NCBI GenBank assembly: GCA_039707655.1
Contig: CM077668.1
Location: 66,729,086 to 66,793,085 of the forward strand
Direction: 5' to 3'
From: Elymus sibiricus
Lineage: Eukaryota > Streptophyta > Magnoliopsida > Poales > Poaceae
Length of the DNA stretch: 64,000 nucleotides
In this document: in pieces, positions 1-10,226 of the stretch
Numbering within the stretch: the first letter of the stretch is position 1
Layout of the letters: every line of letters starts with the position of its first letter
Notes under the pieces: model-generated
Databases searched by the model: none
Told to the model about the DNA's origin: nothing
Seen by the model: the letters and a program-made list of their open reading frames with translations, nothing else
Program-made: the position numbers and the translations under genes

Positions 1-33
1 ACCCTCCCGCGCGCCCTCTCCCCTCCCTCCTCC

Positions 34-1997
34 ATGGACGGCGGCCCGACGAATCCCGGCGACGCGGCCGCGGCCGCGTGCCCCGCAGCGAAGGAGAAGG
101 GTCCCAAGGGTCCCAAGAAGCCTCGGTCCGAGCTCACGCCGGCGGAGATCGCCAAACTCGACGCCGAATCGGCCAAGAGGAGGGGCTGGCGGACAAAGGC
201 GGCGGAGATGAAGGCCGCTGCGAACTACGCCGTCGAGGTCGCCGCGCGGCGTCAAGCGCAGCATCTTGCCGACATTGACGAGAAGGAATCCATCGTCGCC
301 AAGGCGCACGCCCTCCTCATGCTAGGGTTGGCACGACCACCGCCGGCCATTCTCTCGGTCGCTGCCATGGCCGCGGCTAGCATGGGATCGTCGGCCGCTC
401 GTCCTCCTCAGTACCGGTCCCCGAGCTCATCCACCACACCCGAGACACCAGGGTACCGTGCGCCGCCACTGCACGGCCATGGGCAGACATGGTTCTCCAC
501 GTCGCCGGACTGCAGCGTGGTCGCTCCGGCCATGCCCGCGGGTGTCATCGACCTCAACGTGACGCCGGGGTACAGTGGCGCTGGCCACACGTCCGACGGG
601 ACGCAAAGGAAGCAACCCCGGTCGTTTCTGACGGCCAGCATGGCTGGCGCCCGCAAGCTGTTCGACGAAATGCCACAGCCGACGCCCACGGCCGACGACC
701 CTGATTACTCGGCGTTCATGGAGAACGTCATCTTCGAGGGCCATGGCGAGGCCTTCCACGTCGACGGCCAAGGCCAGGCTTTTGATCCCGACGAGACCCA
801 AAGCCAGGACGGACGCATCCAATATGGCGACACTCAATTCGCCAGCCATGATGAACAGGAGGACGACCATGGCAACTCATGGCATGATGAAGATGACTTG
901 TATTGTGAAGATGAGGAAGATGAGGTCGACATTGCGGAGGAGCCATTGATGTTTATCGATGAGCTCACCCAAAGGGCTGAGGCACAAAAGAGGAGGCAAA
1001 GCATTCGCATGGGATCATATACCCAAGAGGAGGACACTTTGATTTGCGAGAGTTGGATGGAGATAGGCCAAGATCCGATAAGAGGTGCCGAGCAAAAAGG
1101 ATCCATCTTTTGGTCGAGAGTTCACAAAACCTTCCATGAGCGAAGGAAGTTTTCCCCCTACCAATTTGCGTGCACTCACGGCATCAACTCAATCCAAAAG
1201 AGATGGGGGTTCATTCAACAAGAGTGCAACAAGTATTGTGTCGCGCTTGAGAGCGTCGAAGCCCGTCCCTTGAGTGGCCTAGGCGTTGGTGACTTGGTAT
1301 GAACCTCTCGCTTTTTCATTTTGTGTCCATTCATGTTGGCATGTCATTTATTTTTATGCATCTTGTGTCCTTCACTATTACATTTGCGTCATCATCTATG
1401 ATTGTGTAGGCATTTCAATCTTTGGAAGCCTTCAAGGCCCGGCACAAGAACAAGCCATTCACTCTCACGCATTGTTGGGTGCTCATCAAAGATTGTCCCA
1501 AGTTCAAAGACCAATATGCCGCTCGTAAGAAGAAAGGAGGGAAGGCGGCCGTGGCTGATGAGGGAGACTTGCTCAAGAGGCCGAGGGGCAAGACAAGCTC
1601 GAAGGCCGACGAGAGGCGTGATGCGTCTTCCATTGCCTTGCAAGGGACTTTGGAAAATATGATGAGCCAAAAGGAAGTCAGGGACAAGAGGAGGAGCAAA
1701 GGAAAGGAGGAGCAAATGAAGATATATCTAGAGCTCCAAACGAAGAAGCTTGCCATGGAGGAGGCCGCTGAGAGGAGGAAGCTTGACATGGAGGAGGCCG
1801 CGAAGAGGATGAAGCTTGACATTGAGGAGGCCGCTCAACTCAAGAAGCTCGAGATCGAGGCCACCATGGCCGACACCAAAGCTAAAGAGGTGGCACTCGC
1901 GTTCATGAGCGTCGACAAGAACAACATGTCGCCGGAGCGGAAGGCTTGGTTCGTGAACCGGCAGAAGCAGATGTTCGCCCGCGACGGCCTGAACTAG
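34..1997 (+). CDS. Trihelix/Myb-like protein with NAM-associated C-terminal domain (transposon ORF)
   Basis: Two exons, 34-1296 and 1410-1997, joined in phase 0 (donor gtatga at 1297, acceptor tgtag ending 1409), give about 616 residues. The N-terminus is Ala/Pro-rich and basic (KEKGPKGPKKPR). An acidic stretch lies near residues 265-310. A trihelix/Myb-SANT-like segment begins near residue 326 (GSYTQEEDTLICESWMEIG) and runs across the splice. After it comes the NAM-associated-type region (FTLTHCWVLIKDCPKF), then a Glu/Lys-rich coiled coil with MEEAAERRKLD-like heptads to the stop. Proteins of this kind are abundant in grasses. PIF/Harbinger elements encode a Myb-like DNA-binding partner of their transposase, and the nearby terminus at 2479 suggests this gene belongs to such an element rather than to the host. 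Both exons are uninterrupted, so it may be recently active. The start is the first ATG, directly after a C-rich leader. Confidence 0.75.
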
Positions 1998-2025
1998 GTG
2001 AGACCTCGGCCGTGGCCACTGGCTG

Positions 2026-2251
2026 TTCATTTTGAAGGCTGGCTGGTGTGCCGGCCGTTGGCTTTGTTGCCGGCGCCAAAAACTTGTTCATTTTGAAGGC
2101 TGGCTCCTGTGCCGGCCGCTGGCTTTGTTGCTGGCGTAAAAAACATGTCCTTTTTGAAGGCTGGCTCGTGTGCCGGCCGCTGGCTCTGTGGCCGGCATGA
2201 AACTGGAGGGTGACCATTCTGTAGGCCGCCGGCTTTGTTGCCGGCCAGCAT
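2026..2251 (+). repeat. ~61-bp tandem repeat in 3' UTR of the trihelix gene
   Basis: Units beginning ttcattttgaaggctggct start at 2026, 2087 and 2148 (period 61 bp), each followed by a gccggccgctggctttgttg block. A fourth, truncated unit ends near 2251. The repeat lies just after the stop codon, inside the Harbinger element. Confidence 0.8.
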
Positions 2252-2595
2252 GAACTAGTGCGAACCGCGGCCGATGGCGTGATAGGCCGATGCCAACATC
2301 TTTTGTTGTTTCCACATTTGCATGCGCGCGGACGAGATGCGACCGAAGATGCGGCCGCGCGTTGGGCGTCCGGCCGGCGCAAACACAAATCCGAGCAGAC
2401 ACGGCCCCATTGCCACCCCCAAACAGACGAAATCCGGACAAAACAGACGTCCGTTTGGGGTCGTGCGTTGGAGTTGCCCTTACCTTTTGATGAAGCTGCC
2501 ATTCTTCAGATACATGTATGCACCAGGGTTATCGAAGATTTTTGGTCATGGAATTTTGAAAAAAGGGGATCTTCTCTGTCCGCTCGGCCTATAGA

Positions 2596-3318
2596 ATGAT
2601 TGTGGACATTAAAAAGCGGCGTGAATATTGGTTAGAAGAGAGGGCGGGAGCCTCAAATAATTCTGAGAATGAGAAAGCATGGGCTACACTTTGGAAGGTT
2701 TCAGTACCAGCAAAAATTAAGATGTTTCTTTGGAGACTGGGGAAAAATTCAATCCCAACCGAGGATGTCCGGAAGCATAGGAAAATGTCCCACCATGATG
2801 ATTGTTTTGCTTGTGGCGCACAAGATTCTTGGAGGCATAGTCTCCTCGAATGCACGATGGCACGATGTGTATGGGCTTTGGTAGATCATAATCTCCTGGA
2901 ACATATGATTGCAACAAGGGAACCTTCGGCGAAAACATGGCTTTTCTCCATGATGGAAGTGTTACGTCACAAACAGCTGATCCGTATGTGTATAACCCTA
3001 TGGGCTATTTGGCTTCCCCGCAGGAAGCTTATACATGAGGGAATTAATCAAAGTCCGTATGATACACACTCTTTTGTCACAAGATTCATATCGGAGCTTG
3101 ACCAGCTAAAGGCACCACCGGAGTCACATGCAATATCAGCACCAGTACAAGTTCAGACTAGGCGCTGGACTCCTCCAGGACCAGGCCGTGTTAAAATAAA
3201 TGCCGATGCGAGCGCTCGGTCGATCATAATGTGGGTACTGCGGCTGCAATCTGCCGCCAGTGGCGAAGCCACGTTATACCTGTGTAGTCGCTTGACTACA
3301 CAGGATTTTCGTACGTAG
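2596..3318 (+). pseudogene. LINE ORF2 remnant: zf-RVT and RNase H start
   Basis: The open frame contains the zf-RVT signature around residues 30-80: WATLWKVSVPAKIKMFLWRL, then CFACGAQDSWRHSLLEC with its paired Cys/His. An RNase H opening follows near residue 190 (WTPPGPGRVKINADAS, the first catalytic Asp). After ADAS the frame shifts: NVGTAAAICR is readable one base over, at about 3231-3257. The last residues of the open frame belong to the hAT insertion, not the LINE. Upstream RT palm motifs are outside the window. Clearly non-functional. Confidence 0.75.
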
Positions 3319-4160
3319 TTGACCCCAGGTCTGCATACGACACGCTGAATTTGGAATTTCAGTACACAGGCCCATCTATCAATTGGTTGGGCCGCTACTG
3401 GGCCATAATAGCAAGAAGTCCAAAATCCCTTACCTGCGTTGATCCCCAAATTACGTGATCTCCTTTAACTTCCCGTACTAACGCATGACAGTGGACAGCC
3501 GCCGCAGCGCAGCCTCTTCCCGTCCTTCGCCCGGCGCCTCCGATCTTTGGCATGGACTCTGGGCGTGAGGCGTCAGGCACGGCCACCTCCGGCCGTCTGG
3601 CGAGCCGCGAGCGACGCACCCACGGCTGCACACGCATAGTGCGCCAGAATCAATTGATCAATATAATACTGCTGTACTAGTCACCACTCTGTATCCGATC
3701 CAACATCAGGATGAGGCCCTCCACTTCTATTTGTAAGTTTTATTTATCTGCCAACGCTGCAATACTCTTCTTTATCTTCCATTTTTTTTCTCTCACTAGC
3801 AATATTAGGATTCAGGAAGCAAGAGATTGTTTTTATTAAGAATAATAATTGCATATTTTGTTTTTCTTAGCAATAGATTTATTTTGTCAGGTCTTTGGTT
3901 TGATAAATGGATAAATTTGTAAAGAAGTGGCAGTCCAAGTCAAATGTTGCAAATTCCTCACAACAATCACCTAAAATTGGGGAAGAACAGACTCCTATTG
4001 ATGCTCACAACATATCAAAGTATGCATGACCGCAAAGCACTACTACCATAGATATGTTTGTTCGTAGTAAAGTAAGATATTTTTTGTTCCTGTTTATGAT
4101 CTAGAAAAGTTCATTAGTAAAGCTTGACATCACAAGGTTTTGATCCTGGCACCGCCACTG
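3258..4160. mobile_element. hAT element, 903 bp, deletion derivative
   Basis: The ends are cagtggcgaagccac on the left and tggcaccgccactg on the right, an imperfect terminal inverted repeat of hAT type. An exact 8-bp target duplication, tctgccgc, lies at 3250-3257 and 4161-4168. It splits the RNase H frame of the LINE, which reads on after the second copy. The interior is AT-rich and holds only the beginning of a transposase (3907-4029), so the element depends on a full-length relative for movement. Confidence 0.9.
3907..4029 (+). pseudogene. hAT transposase N-terminal remnant
   Basis: A 40-codon frame begins MDKFVKKWQSK and ends HNISKYA. Short basic openings like this precede the TTF-type zinc finger in plant hAT proteins related to ZMYM1. 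The zinc finger, catalytic core and dimerisation domain are absent because only about 130 bp of unrelated sequence separate this frame from the right terminus. The assignment rests on position inside a TSD-defined hAT and on recall of the N-terminus. Confidence 0.5.
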
Positions 4161-4168
4161 TCTGCCGC

Positions 4169-4415
4169 GATACAGATGGCACCTATCTGGCGAAAATTCC
4201 AGGCGTGGCCGGGCTCGCCTGCTCACGGTATCGTTGGATGTCGACTCGTATTGTGATATGGGATGCGCGTGGTATTACAGGGCGTACCCGACATCTTATT
4301 TAATGCGCGTCGCAGACGGGAGTGACGACAGAGGTCCATGCACTAGCGGCGGCGTTTCGGTCCATCACGGCAGCTCAATCTATCCCACTCAATCCCCAAA
4401 CCGAAGGAAGTACCC
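4169..4415 (+). pseudogene. Decayed LINE RNase H segment
   Basis: The first codons continue the split RNase H (RDTDGTYLAKIPGVAG). Further on, one frame gives TTEVHALAAAFRSI, which resembles the helix carrying the RNase H catalytic Glu. No frame stays open. The segment ends at the Mutator-like insertion, whose TSD covers the last bases. Confidence 0.45.
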
Positions 4416-4560
4416 GAGTGAAGTCTATTTTAAACCCTGAGATTGTAGAGCGCGACGCAAACGAACCCCGACGTCTAAATCCTTGAAATCGGTACCCAGA
4501 CCTCGCTGATCCCGGTCAATTTAGACCTTGGATCCGTTTGGCAGACCGGGAAAATGATGA
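4416..4560 (+). repeat. MULE left terminal inverted repeat
   Basis: Matches the reverse complement of 6355-6497 with scattered substitutions. The conserved blocks are ttttaaaccct, agattgtagagcgcgacgc and gatcccggtcaatt. Confidence 0.8.
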
Positions 4561-4776
4561 TCCAGGCCGGGATCAATTGCTACACTCACTGACAACATTG
4601 GCCCACTGTCATATTCATCTTCTATCTCAATCCCCTCTCGTATATTGGCGGCCTTCTTTCCCCGCCAGCCTATCCAGAGCAGCCGCCACCTCCGTGCAGG
4701 GCGCACCTCCCTTCCTGTGGTGATGCTCAGCAGAGGAGCTCACCGGCGAGAAGGAGACGGCTGTCGTCGATCGCTT

Positions 4777-5210
4777 CACTACCGGAATTACCCTCAATCC
4801 CGACGGCCTATCTAATGCCTACGGCCTCCGTCGGCATATATAGAGCTATGCCGACGGCCTAGGGTAAACCGTCGGTGTAGAAAAGCCGTCGGCATACCTC
4901 TATAAGCCGTCGGCATACCTCTATATATGCCGACGGCACCCGTCGGCATAGTAGTGCCGTCGGCATATCCGGAGATATGCCTACAGTGCCCGTCGGCATA
5001 GGTGGGCCGTCGGCATAGACGTGGGCCCGGCGACCCAGCGGTAGACGGGCGTTTGACGCCGTCAAATCTATGCCGACGGCCCTAACGGCGGCCGTCGGCA
5101 TAGGCCTGGTCCACGTCATCGATCCGCGGCACGTGCCACGTCATCGATCCGAGGCGTGTCGGTTGGGCACACCTCATCGATCCGCGGGTAGAGCTATGCC
5201 GACGGCTTTA
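4777..5210 (+). mobile_element. CACTA 5' end with subterminal repeats
   Basis: cactaccggaatt at 4777 is a CACTA-type terminus. It is followed by many direct and inverted copies of gccgtcggcata / tatgccgacggc up to about 5210, a typical subterminal repeat block. No matching ...tagtg terminus followed by the ctt flank is found before the MULE end, so the right half is deleted or too diverged to see. The motif differs from that of the CACTA at 52126, so this is another family. Confidence 0.6.
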
Positions 5211-6354
5211 GCTATGTATTATCTGTTTTTTTAATTTTTAATTTTTATCTTTTTTTTTCTAAATTAAAATTTGATTAACTTAAATGTGCCTTATCTAAAC
5301 ATAAACATATATAAATTATATATCGATTTGGTGTAGAATTTTCCATAGATTATGAATATGTAGTTTGTATTTGTTTTCGAGTATGTTAGTAATGTGACCT
5401 CATGTTCTCATGTTCTTGGGCACCGGCGCTAGTCGCGGTACATAGGAGACCGGCCGGTCTCGTCCTGGTGGTCCTCCCGCTCCACCTTGGGCGCCCAGAA
5501 GGAGCCATCGCAGACGGGGCGAGTTGGTGCTCGAGGGGTGGGCCAGGAAGATGGGCCTCGTGGCGGGGGCGGCACGCCGGCGAGCCGCAGCAGCAGCGCA
5601 CACGAGTGCCCAGGAGGCTCACTGACTCACTCTGGGCATCGCGATGGCGGCCGCTCTACCGTGCGAGGTGGCAGCTCACGGTGTGTGTGTGCTGCGCGGC
5701 ATGCGCAGAATCATGTTGTGCGAGGAGCAAGCGGGAGCGTCGGTTTGGGCAGTAGCAGTGCATGTCCACAGGGTACTCGACAGAATGCATGCATGCGGCT
5801 CGGGACAGGAGAAATGGGAGAAAAGGGGATGCCTGGGCTTGCTTCCAGGAGACAGAGGGGAGGATGATAAGCACGACAGCGTGACCATTAGCGTAGGAGC
5901 AAGCTTGTGTGGGCCTCAGAGGAGAGATGAACCCGATGGCCACTACTATACGCGGCTAGACGCTCATGTACTGCTCCTAGAGAAATCAATCAACCTGCTT
6001 GTCTACTTCGGAGCTAGCTTTGTACGTACGTCTATCATTGAATCGATCTAGCATTCTAAAAGCAGCACCGGCTTGGCGACGGACTCCGTCCAAAGTCGAT
6101 TGAAACGCGAGGCATATGCCTCGGCCTCCACGGACGGCATGTGCAAGGTCCGGAGCGTCGCGGACAGCCACGTCCACGCTGGTCCCTGGATGCACGCAAA
6201 CGCCACAGCGATGAGAGCATAGCGCGAGCTGGTTTTGGGAGCTGGCGATGGGATCGCCGAGATAGACATAGGAGAAAGAGGTCGAGAAAGAAGAAGGATA
6301 TAACAGGTAGGCCAGTGTGCTCATCGAGAGAAACAAGGGATCCCGGCCGGGATA
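5211..6354. other. MULE interior without recognised gene
   Basis: 5211-5400 is AT-rich and probably CACTA-derived. 5400-6330 is GC-rich with several overlapping short frames on both strands; none shows a domain I recognise. A minus-strand frame at 6048-6269 (SVEAEAYASRFNRLW) could be captured coding sequence, but I cannot name it. Confidence 0.4.
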
Positions 6355-6497
6355 GTCCTTCTAAACAGGTCTAGGGTCGATTTAGGGTTACAATTGACCG
6401 GGATCGACGAGGTCAGGGTACTAACTTCAGGGATTTGAATGTTGGGGTTTGTTTGCGTCGCGCTCTACAATCTTAGGGTTTAAAACAGACTTCACTC
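6355..6497 (-). repeat. MULE right terminal inverted repeat
   Basis: Inverted partner of 4416-4560. It ends ...cagacttcactc at 6497, immediately before the flank aagataccc. Confidence 0.8.
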
Positions 6498-6565
6498 AAG
6501 ATACCCTAGCTGCAGTCTTGCTCAATAGATCCCCAAATTGGAGCAAGCGACAGCAGCTACAAAAG

Positions 6566-6869
6566 ATGGCTAACGTGAATCAAGGTGCTGATCCGGCGAC
6601 TCTGCCAGTGGTGCCTTGCACGGACTGCGGCAGGAACGCCGACGAGCGATTCTACAAGTGCCGCAATTACAATGTAAGTGCCCAGTTTTTCGCCGCATTT
6701 TCCTCTGATCTGTTCAATATATCGTTTCTTAGCCTTCTTCCCCAATCAACGACAGCCGTCAGGTGGAGGATGCGATTTCTATATGTGGCAGCAAGCCTAC
6801 GCCGACCACCTCGCCTCGCTTGGTCCAGCCGCACCACCATTGGCGCAAATCGAGCCACCAGAGGAGTAA
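6566..6869 (+). CDS. Small GRF-type zinc-finger protein (two exons)
   Basis: Exons 6566-6673 and 6756-6869 join in phase 0 (donor gtaagtg at 6674, acceptor cgacag ending 6755) into a 73-residue protein. The pattern CTDCGRNADERFYKCRNYN then GGGCDFYMWQQAYADHL matches the GRF zinc finger: CxxCG, RFYKC, and C-x-FYMW with four metal-binding Cys. GRF fingers bind single-stranded nucleic acid in topoisomerase III- and APE2-type proteins. In grass genomes isolated GRF genes are common near transposons. The intron splits the finger between its second and third Cys-bearing parts. Codons end at TAA 6867. Further Gln/Ala-rich frames continue downstream out of frame. It may be a gene fragment captured by an unrecognised element. 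Confidence 0.55.
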
Positions 6870-7329
6870 GGCGGTCAAGTCTTGGGAGCTCAAGATTTGC
6901 AGCTGCCGCATGCACCACAGGGGCAGCAGAACGGTGCACCGGAGGGTACCCAGTTCGCATCTTCAGTCAGTGCCGCTGCAGGATACATAGTCGCCGCGCT
7001 TCCAGTAGCTGGGGCGTCAGGCTACACTTTTGACTATGTCTTCAGTTTTGTTTTACCACCGGAGTGTTTTTCACTATGTGTTCATTTTGTTTTATCACCG
7101 GAGTGGAATTACACGAGTGCTCACACTGAATTTACGAGGGGGCTGTCTAATCTTGACCTTTTTCCTCTTTATTTCAACAGACACATGCGCTTGCAGGGGA
7201 GAAAGTTCTACATATCAAGGGTGTACAACTCCAACTTGCACATGCCAATCATGATCATGGCATGCCAGATGGTATATAACGTGATGTTGTTGCCATCAGC
7301 ACATAGAAATATCTTACAAATTAAAGCCT
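6870..7329 (+). other. Gene-remnant region after GRF exon
   Basis: Open frames such as 6882-7331 (Gln/Ala-rich start, then hydrophobic) do not show a domain. A phrase near 7180 (RLQGRKFYISRVYNSNLHMPI) may be an upstream piece of the Ulp1-like protease that follows, but the reading is uncertain. Confidence 0.3.
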
Positions 7330-8116
7330 GATCCAACACTTTGTCATCGCAGTTTTTTGTTCGTGTCATTCTTGATTATGGTTGGGCTGCATAACAGCAT
7401 AAATGAGGGATATGCTGAGGAAGGAGATACATATTCTGGACCCATTGTGTGGGCAAGTTGCCGGAGCAGAGCAGCGGCACATTGTACACCAGGAGGCTGT
7501 CTCACAGATTCATGCAGCACTATTTCGTTGTCTCACAAAGTTCTTTGCAAAATGGCATTGTTCATCCGACAGATGGAAGCGCAGGTTCCCTAAGATAACG
7601 CGTGGCATTTTCACACGGTATTTGGAAAATTTGTACCCAATAAGTTTGGCTTCCTGAGGTTTTCATTTGGAGGCAGGATTTTGGAGATCATGTGCTGTGT
7701 TGCCATTTTGCAGGGATGAATCTGGAATGTGTATGCTTCATGTAATCAGGAAGTATGATGGGGAGTGTTAAAAAAAAAGGAAGTATGATGGGGACAAGAT
7801 GATGTGGCAACTAACGAAGGTACAGTCTGCTTGATATCTTTTATTCTTTCATAATCCCGGCTGTTGGGTTGTTTTCTCAGCCACATCTATTTGCATACTC
7901 TTTGGTTCTGAAATCCGCAGAAAAATCTGGCTACTTTTCGGCAAACAGCTGCTTTTGAGATCTTTCATTTGCGCGACGAGCATGGGAATTGTGTGGCTGA
8001 TGATGTGTTACGGGATGCTCCTAAGAACCTGAAGAATGATGGTCCCGCTTCAGTTTGCTTCTTTGTTGTTTTGGATGGTTTGTCTGGTATGGTTGCTGGG
8101 GCTGATCACATCTAGA
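7330..8116 (+). pseudogene. Ulp1/C48-like cysteine protease remnant
   Basis: Three frame-shifted stretches resemble the C-terminal half of plant transposon-borne Ulp1 proteases. These are RDMLRKEIHILDPLCGQ with IHAALFRCLTKFFAKWHC (7403-7590), ESGMCMLHVIRKYDG (about 7709-7757, position of the catalytic Cys block, here SGMCM), and NLATFRQTAAFEIFHLRDEHG (7924 onward), ending at TAG 8113. A short duplication around 7745-7795 (aaggaagtatgatgggga twice) interrupts the second block. Introns are likely between the blocks (acag/ag sites near 7804 and 7918). Ulp1-type genes are carried by some Mutator-like and CACTA elements, which suits this neighbourhood. I cannot confirm the His-Asp-Cys triad. Confidence 0.4.
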
Positions 8117-8463
8117 TATGCGGAATAATAGGATGTACTTCTTATTTAGTATGGCACACAAGATGTACCATCCAGACGGGCAGCGAACGGACGCCGCGCA
8201 TCCTCTCCTCGTCTGCCCTCAAGCCCGCCTGTCGGCCGTCCACCTACTTGCCACCTGCCACATTTAAGCCATACGGTGTGGGCGGGCCTGCCTGTCAGCC
8301 ACAGGCTTGCCCCAGCCGCGTCCTTTTTAATGTGAAAGCCGTGAACCGGCCAGTCCACACACTTCCACTCTTGAAGCCGCGTGCCTCCTCGAACCCCGAC
8401 ACGAAACCCTAGCTCCGGCCGCCGCTCCTCCTCCTCCTCTCCTCCATCTCCTCGCCAGCCGCC
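8117..8463 (+). other. Presumed promoter and leader of 8464 gene
   Basis: The sequence changes from AT-rich (tatttagt near 8143) to strongly GC-rich, ending in the leader with cgaaaccctagc. No sharp TATA box or element boundary is visible. Confidence 0.3.
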
Positions 8464-8868
8464 ATGGTCTGGGAGTGTATCCCCGCCCGCAAGGGGAGGC
8501 ACGACCACGAGGCTGGTTTCTCCTCCGGTCGCCACCGCTCCATCAGCTCCGCACCGCCCGCATTTAGCCTCTCCCCGCCGGCGGCCCCTCAGTGCTCTCG
8601 GCCGTACGTCAAGGCCGAGATCTGCCAACGCTATTGGGAGACGGGGACTCCGTTGCTGTGGAGCGACGTGCACATCCCCAACAATTGGCACTTGTCGACA
8701 GATCGGGTGCCCATTCCCCCGATCCCGGTGAGCGGCCACGCCCGCCATGAGGAGATCAACCACCGCCGTGCCCGCCTGCCGCCGGACCTCGTCAACGACG
8801 CCAGGTACGCCGTCGACTCCCCGCTATGGGATACATGGCTCCATGACGAGCACGACCTGCGGCGGTAA
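8464..8868 (+). CDS. Uncharacterised Triticeae-type protein, N-terminal exon
   Basis: An ATG at 8464 after a GC-rich leader with cgaaaccctagc opens 134 codons. The first half is Ser/Pro-rich. The second holds a compact core, RYWETGTPLLWSDVHIPNNW followed by WHLSTDRVPIPPIP and a basic RHEEINHRRARLPPDL, then DSPLWDTWLHDEHDLRR. I recall this arrangement from multicopy uncharacterised grass proteins but know no function. The frame stops at TAA 8866, where gcg|gtaatctttc makes a plausible splice donor, so this may be exon 1 of a gene whose remainder was separated by the LTR element starting at 8955. It may also be a captured fragment. Confidence 0.45.
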   Translation: MVWECIPARKGRHDHEAGFSSGRHRSISSAPPAFSLSPPAAPQCSRPYVKAEICQRYWETGTPLLWSDVHIPNNWHLSTDRVPIPPIPVSGHARHEEINHRRARLPPDLVNDARYAVDSPLWDTWLHDEHDLRR

Positions 8869-10173
8869 TCTTTCTTTGTTGGTCGTGCTCCGATCCCGCC
8901 ACGAGCGCGCTATGCCCGCCACGCGCGCGCTCTCAGCCCGTCCCAGCCGCGCAGTGATAATCCCTAAGGGCAAGGAATCATCGTAGCACTTTCCAAATAT
9001 GGAAGTGGTAAGTATGGAATGTTGAACCCACAAGGAGCTAAATGTAAGATCAATATTCTCTCAAGTCCTATCTGCCACTGATACGACTCTACGTACACCA
9101 AACGTTTGCTTTTATCTAGAAACGGGAAATAAAACTACGTTGTGGGTATAAAGAGGATAGTTTGGCATGATATCGGAGAACTAAAACATAAAAATAGGTG
9201 CTGCCTAAATAAAGTTAGAATATATTACAATATATTACAAATAGCGAGTGTGGAATAATGATGGTATGGTGTGCGGAATTGTCCTAGGCTATTGATAACA
9301 AGATCGGTAATCATTATTGCAATTTTATATGAGGGAGAGGCATGAGCTAACATACTTTTCATACTTGGATCATATGAACTTATGATTGGACCCCTAGCAA
9401 GCATCCGCAACTACTAGAAATCATTAAGGTAAACCCAACCATAGCATTCAGTATCAAGTCCCCTTTACTCCCATACGCAACAACCCCCTTACTCAGTTTA
9501 AGCTTCTGTCACTCTAGCAACCCACTATAAGCGAATCATGAACGTGTTGCAACACCCTACAGCGGGAATCACCCACGTGTGCGCGGCACGGAGGGCACCA
9601 TAGAACAACACCAAAATAAAGCATACAACTCAAACCACTCAAGATCATCAATCAACCCAAAGGACAAAAAAAATCTACTCAAACATCATAGGATGGCAAC
9701 ACATCATTGGATAATAATATGTGGCATAAAGCACCATGTTCGAGTAGGGGGTTACAGCGGGGTGCGGGAGAGTGAACTGCTGAAAAGAGATGAGGAAGGT
9801 GATGAAGACAGTGATGTTGATGAAGATGATCACCGCGGTGATGGTTCCCCCGGCGGCACTGCGGAGCCACCGAGAGAGAGGGGGAGAGAGTCTCCCCCTC
9901 AGGCTTCCTCCTCCATGGCCTCCCCCTAGATGGGGAGAGGTTCTCCCCTCTGGTTCTTGGCCTCCATGGCGCCCGGAGGGGCGGGAGCCCCTCCGAGATT
10001 GGATCTCTCTCTCTGTTTCCTTCTGTTTCTGCGTCCCTGTTTTTGGCCAAAAACCGTTTCTTATATTCTCGGAGATTCGTAACTCCGATTGGGATGAAAT
10101 TTTGAGGGGATTTTTATACGGATATTAGCTTTCTGGCGGCGAAAGAAGGGCCCCAACCGACTTACCGAGGAGT

Positions 10174-10226
10174 CACAAGCTCACACGGCGTGCCCTATGG
10201 TAGGGGGAGCGCCGTCTGAGCTTGTG
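10174..10226 (-). promoter_or_regulatory. LTR hairpin, M1 copy
   Basis: cacaagctcacacggcg and cgccgtctgagcttgtg form a foldback at the same LTR position as in the other TGATACG-type LTRs. Confidence 0.6.

Larger units (their letters stand above)
1..2479 (+). mobile_element. PIF/Harbinger-type DNA transposon, right part
   Basis: The right terminus reads ggagttgccc at 2470-2479 and is followed by tta (2480-2482), the 3-bp target typical of PIF/Harbinger. From 2483 the sequence is LINE coding sequence, so a sharp boundary lies at 2479. The terminal 100 bp (ccgtttggggtcgtgcgttggagttgccc) resembles ends I recall from Triticeae Harbinger elements. The left end lies outside the window, so the inverted terminal repeat and left TSD cannot be checked. 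The element carries the two-exon gene at 34-1997. No DDE transposase is visible; it would have to be off-window or absent. Confidence 0.6.
2480..4415 (+). mobile_element. LINE fragment (3' part of ORF2), multiply interrupted
   Basis: Directly after the Harbinger TSD the sequence codes for the region typically found downstream of a plant LINE reverse transcriptase (FWSWNFEKRG, then RMIVDIKKRREYW after a frameshift near 2580). This continues into a zf-RVT domain and the start of RNase H. The hAT element 3258-4160 splits the RNase H. After it the protein resumes as RDTDGTYLAKI (4168 onward), then decays. A Mutator-like element enters at 4416. The phrase TLAAVLLNRSPNW right after that element (6504 onward) could be a further RNase H piece, but this is weak. 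The 5' end of the LINE is off-window. Confidence 0.7.
4416..6497. mobile_element. Mutator-like element (MULE), 2.08 kb
   Basis: Long inverted ends define it. 4416 onward reads gagtgaagtctattttaaac, and the reverse complement of 6497 backward reads gagtgaagtctgttttaaac. The similarity continues for about 145 bp (gattgtagagcgcgacgcaaac in both, with gaccgggatc near the inner edge). Flanks gaagtaccc (4407-4415) and aagataccc (6498-6506) fit a decayed 8-9 bp duplication (aagtaccc versus aagataccc). No MURA-type transposase is present, so it is non-autonomous. It carries a CACTA terminus at 4777 and GC-rich, possibly captured sequence at 5400-6330. Confidence 0.75.

Noticed and set aside
5402..6051. 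Overlapping plus-strand frames in the MULE interior as a gene
   Set aside because: Three frames overlap with no splice logic or domain; composition alone keeps them open.
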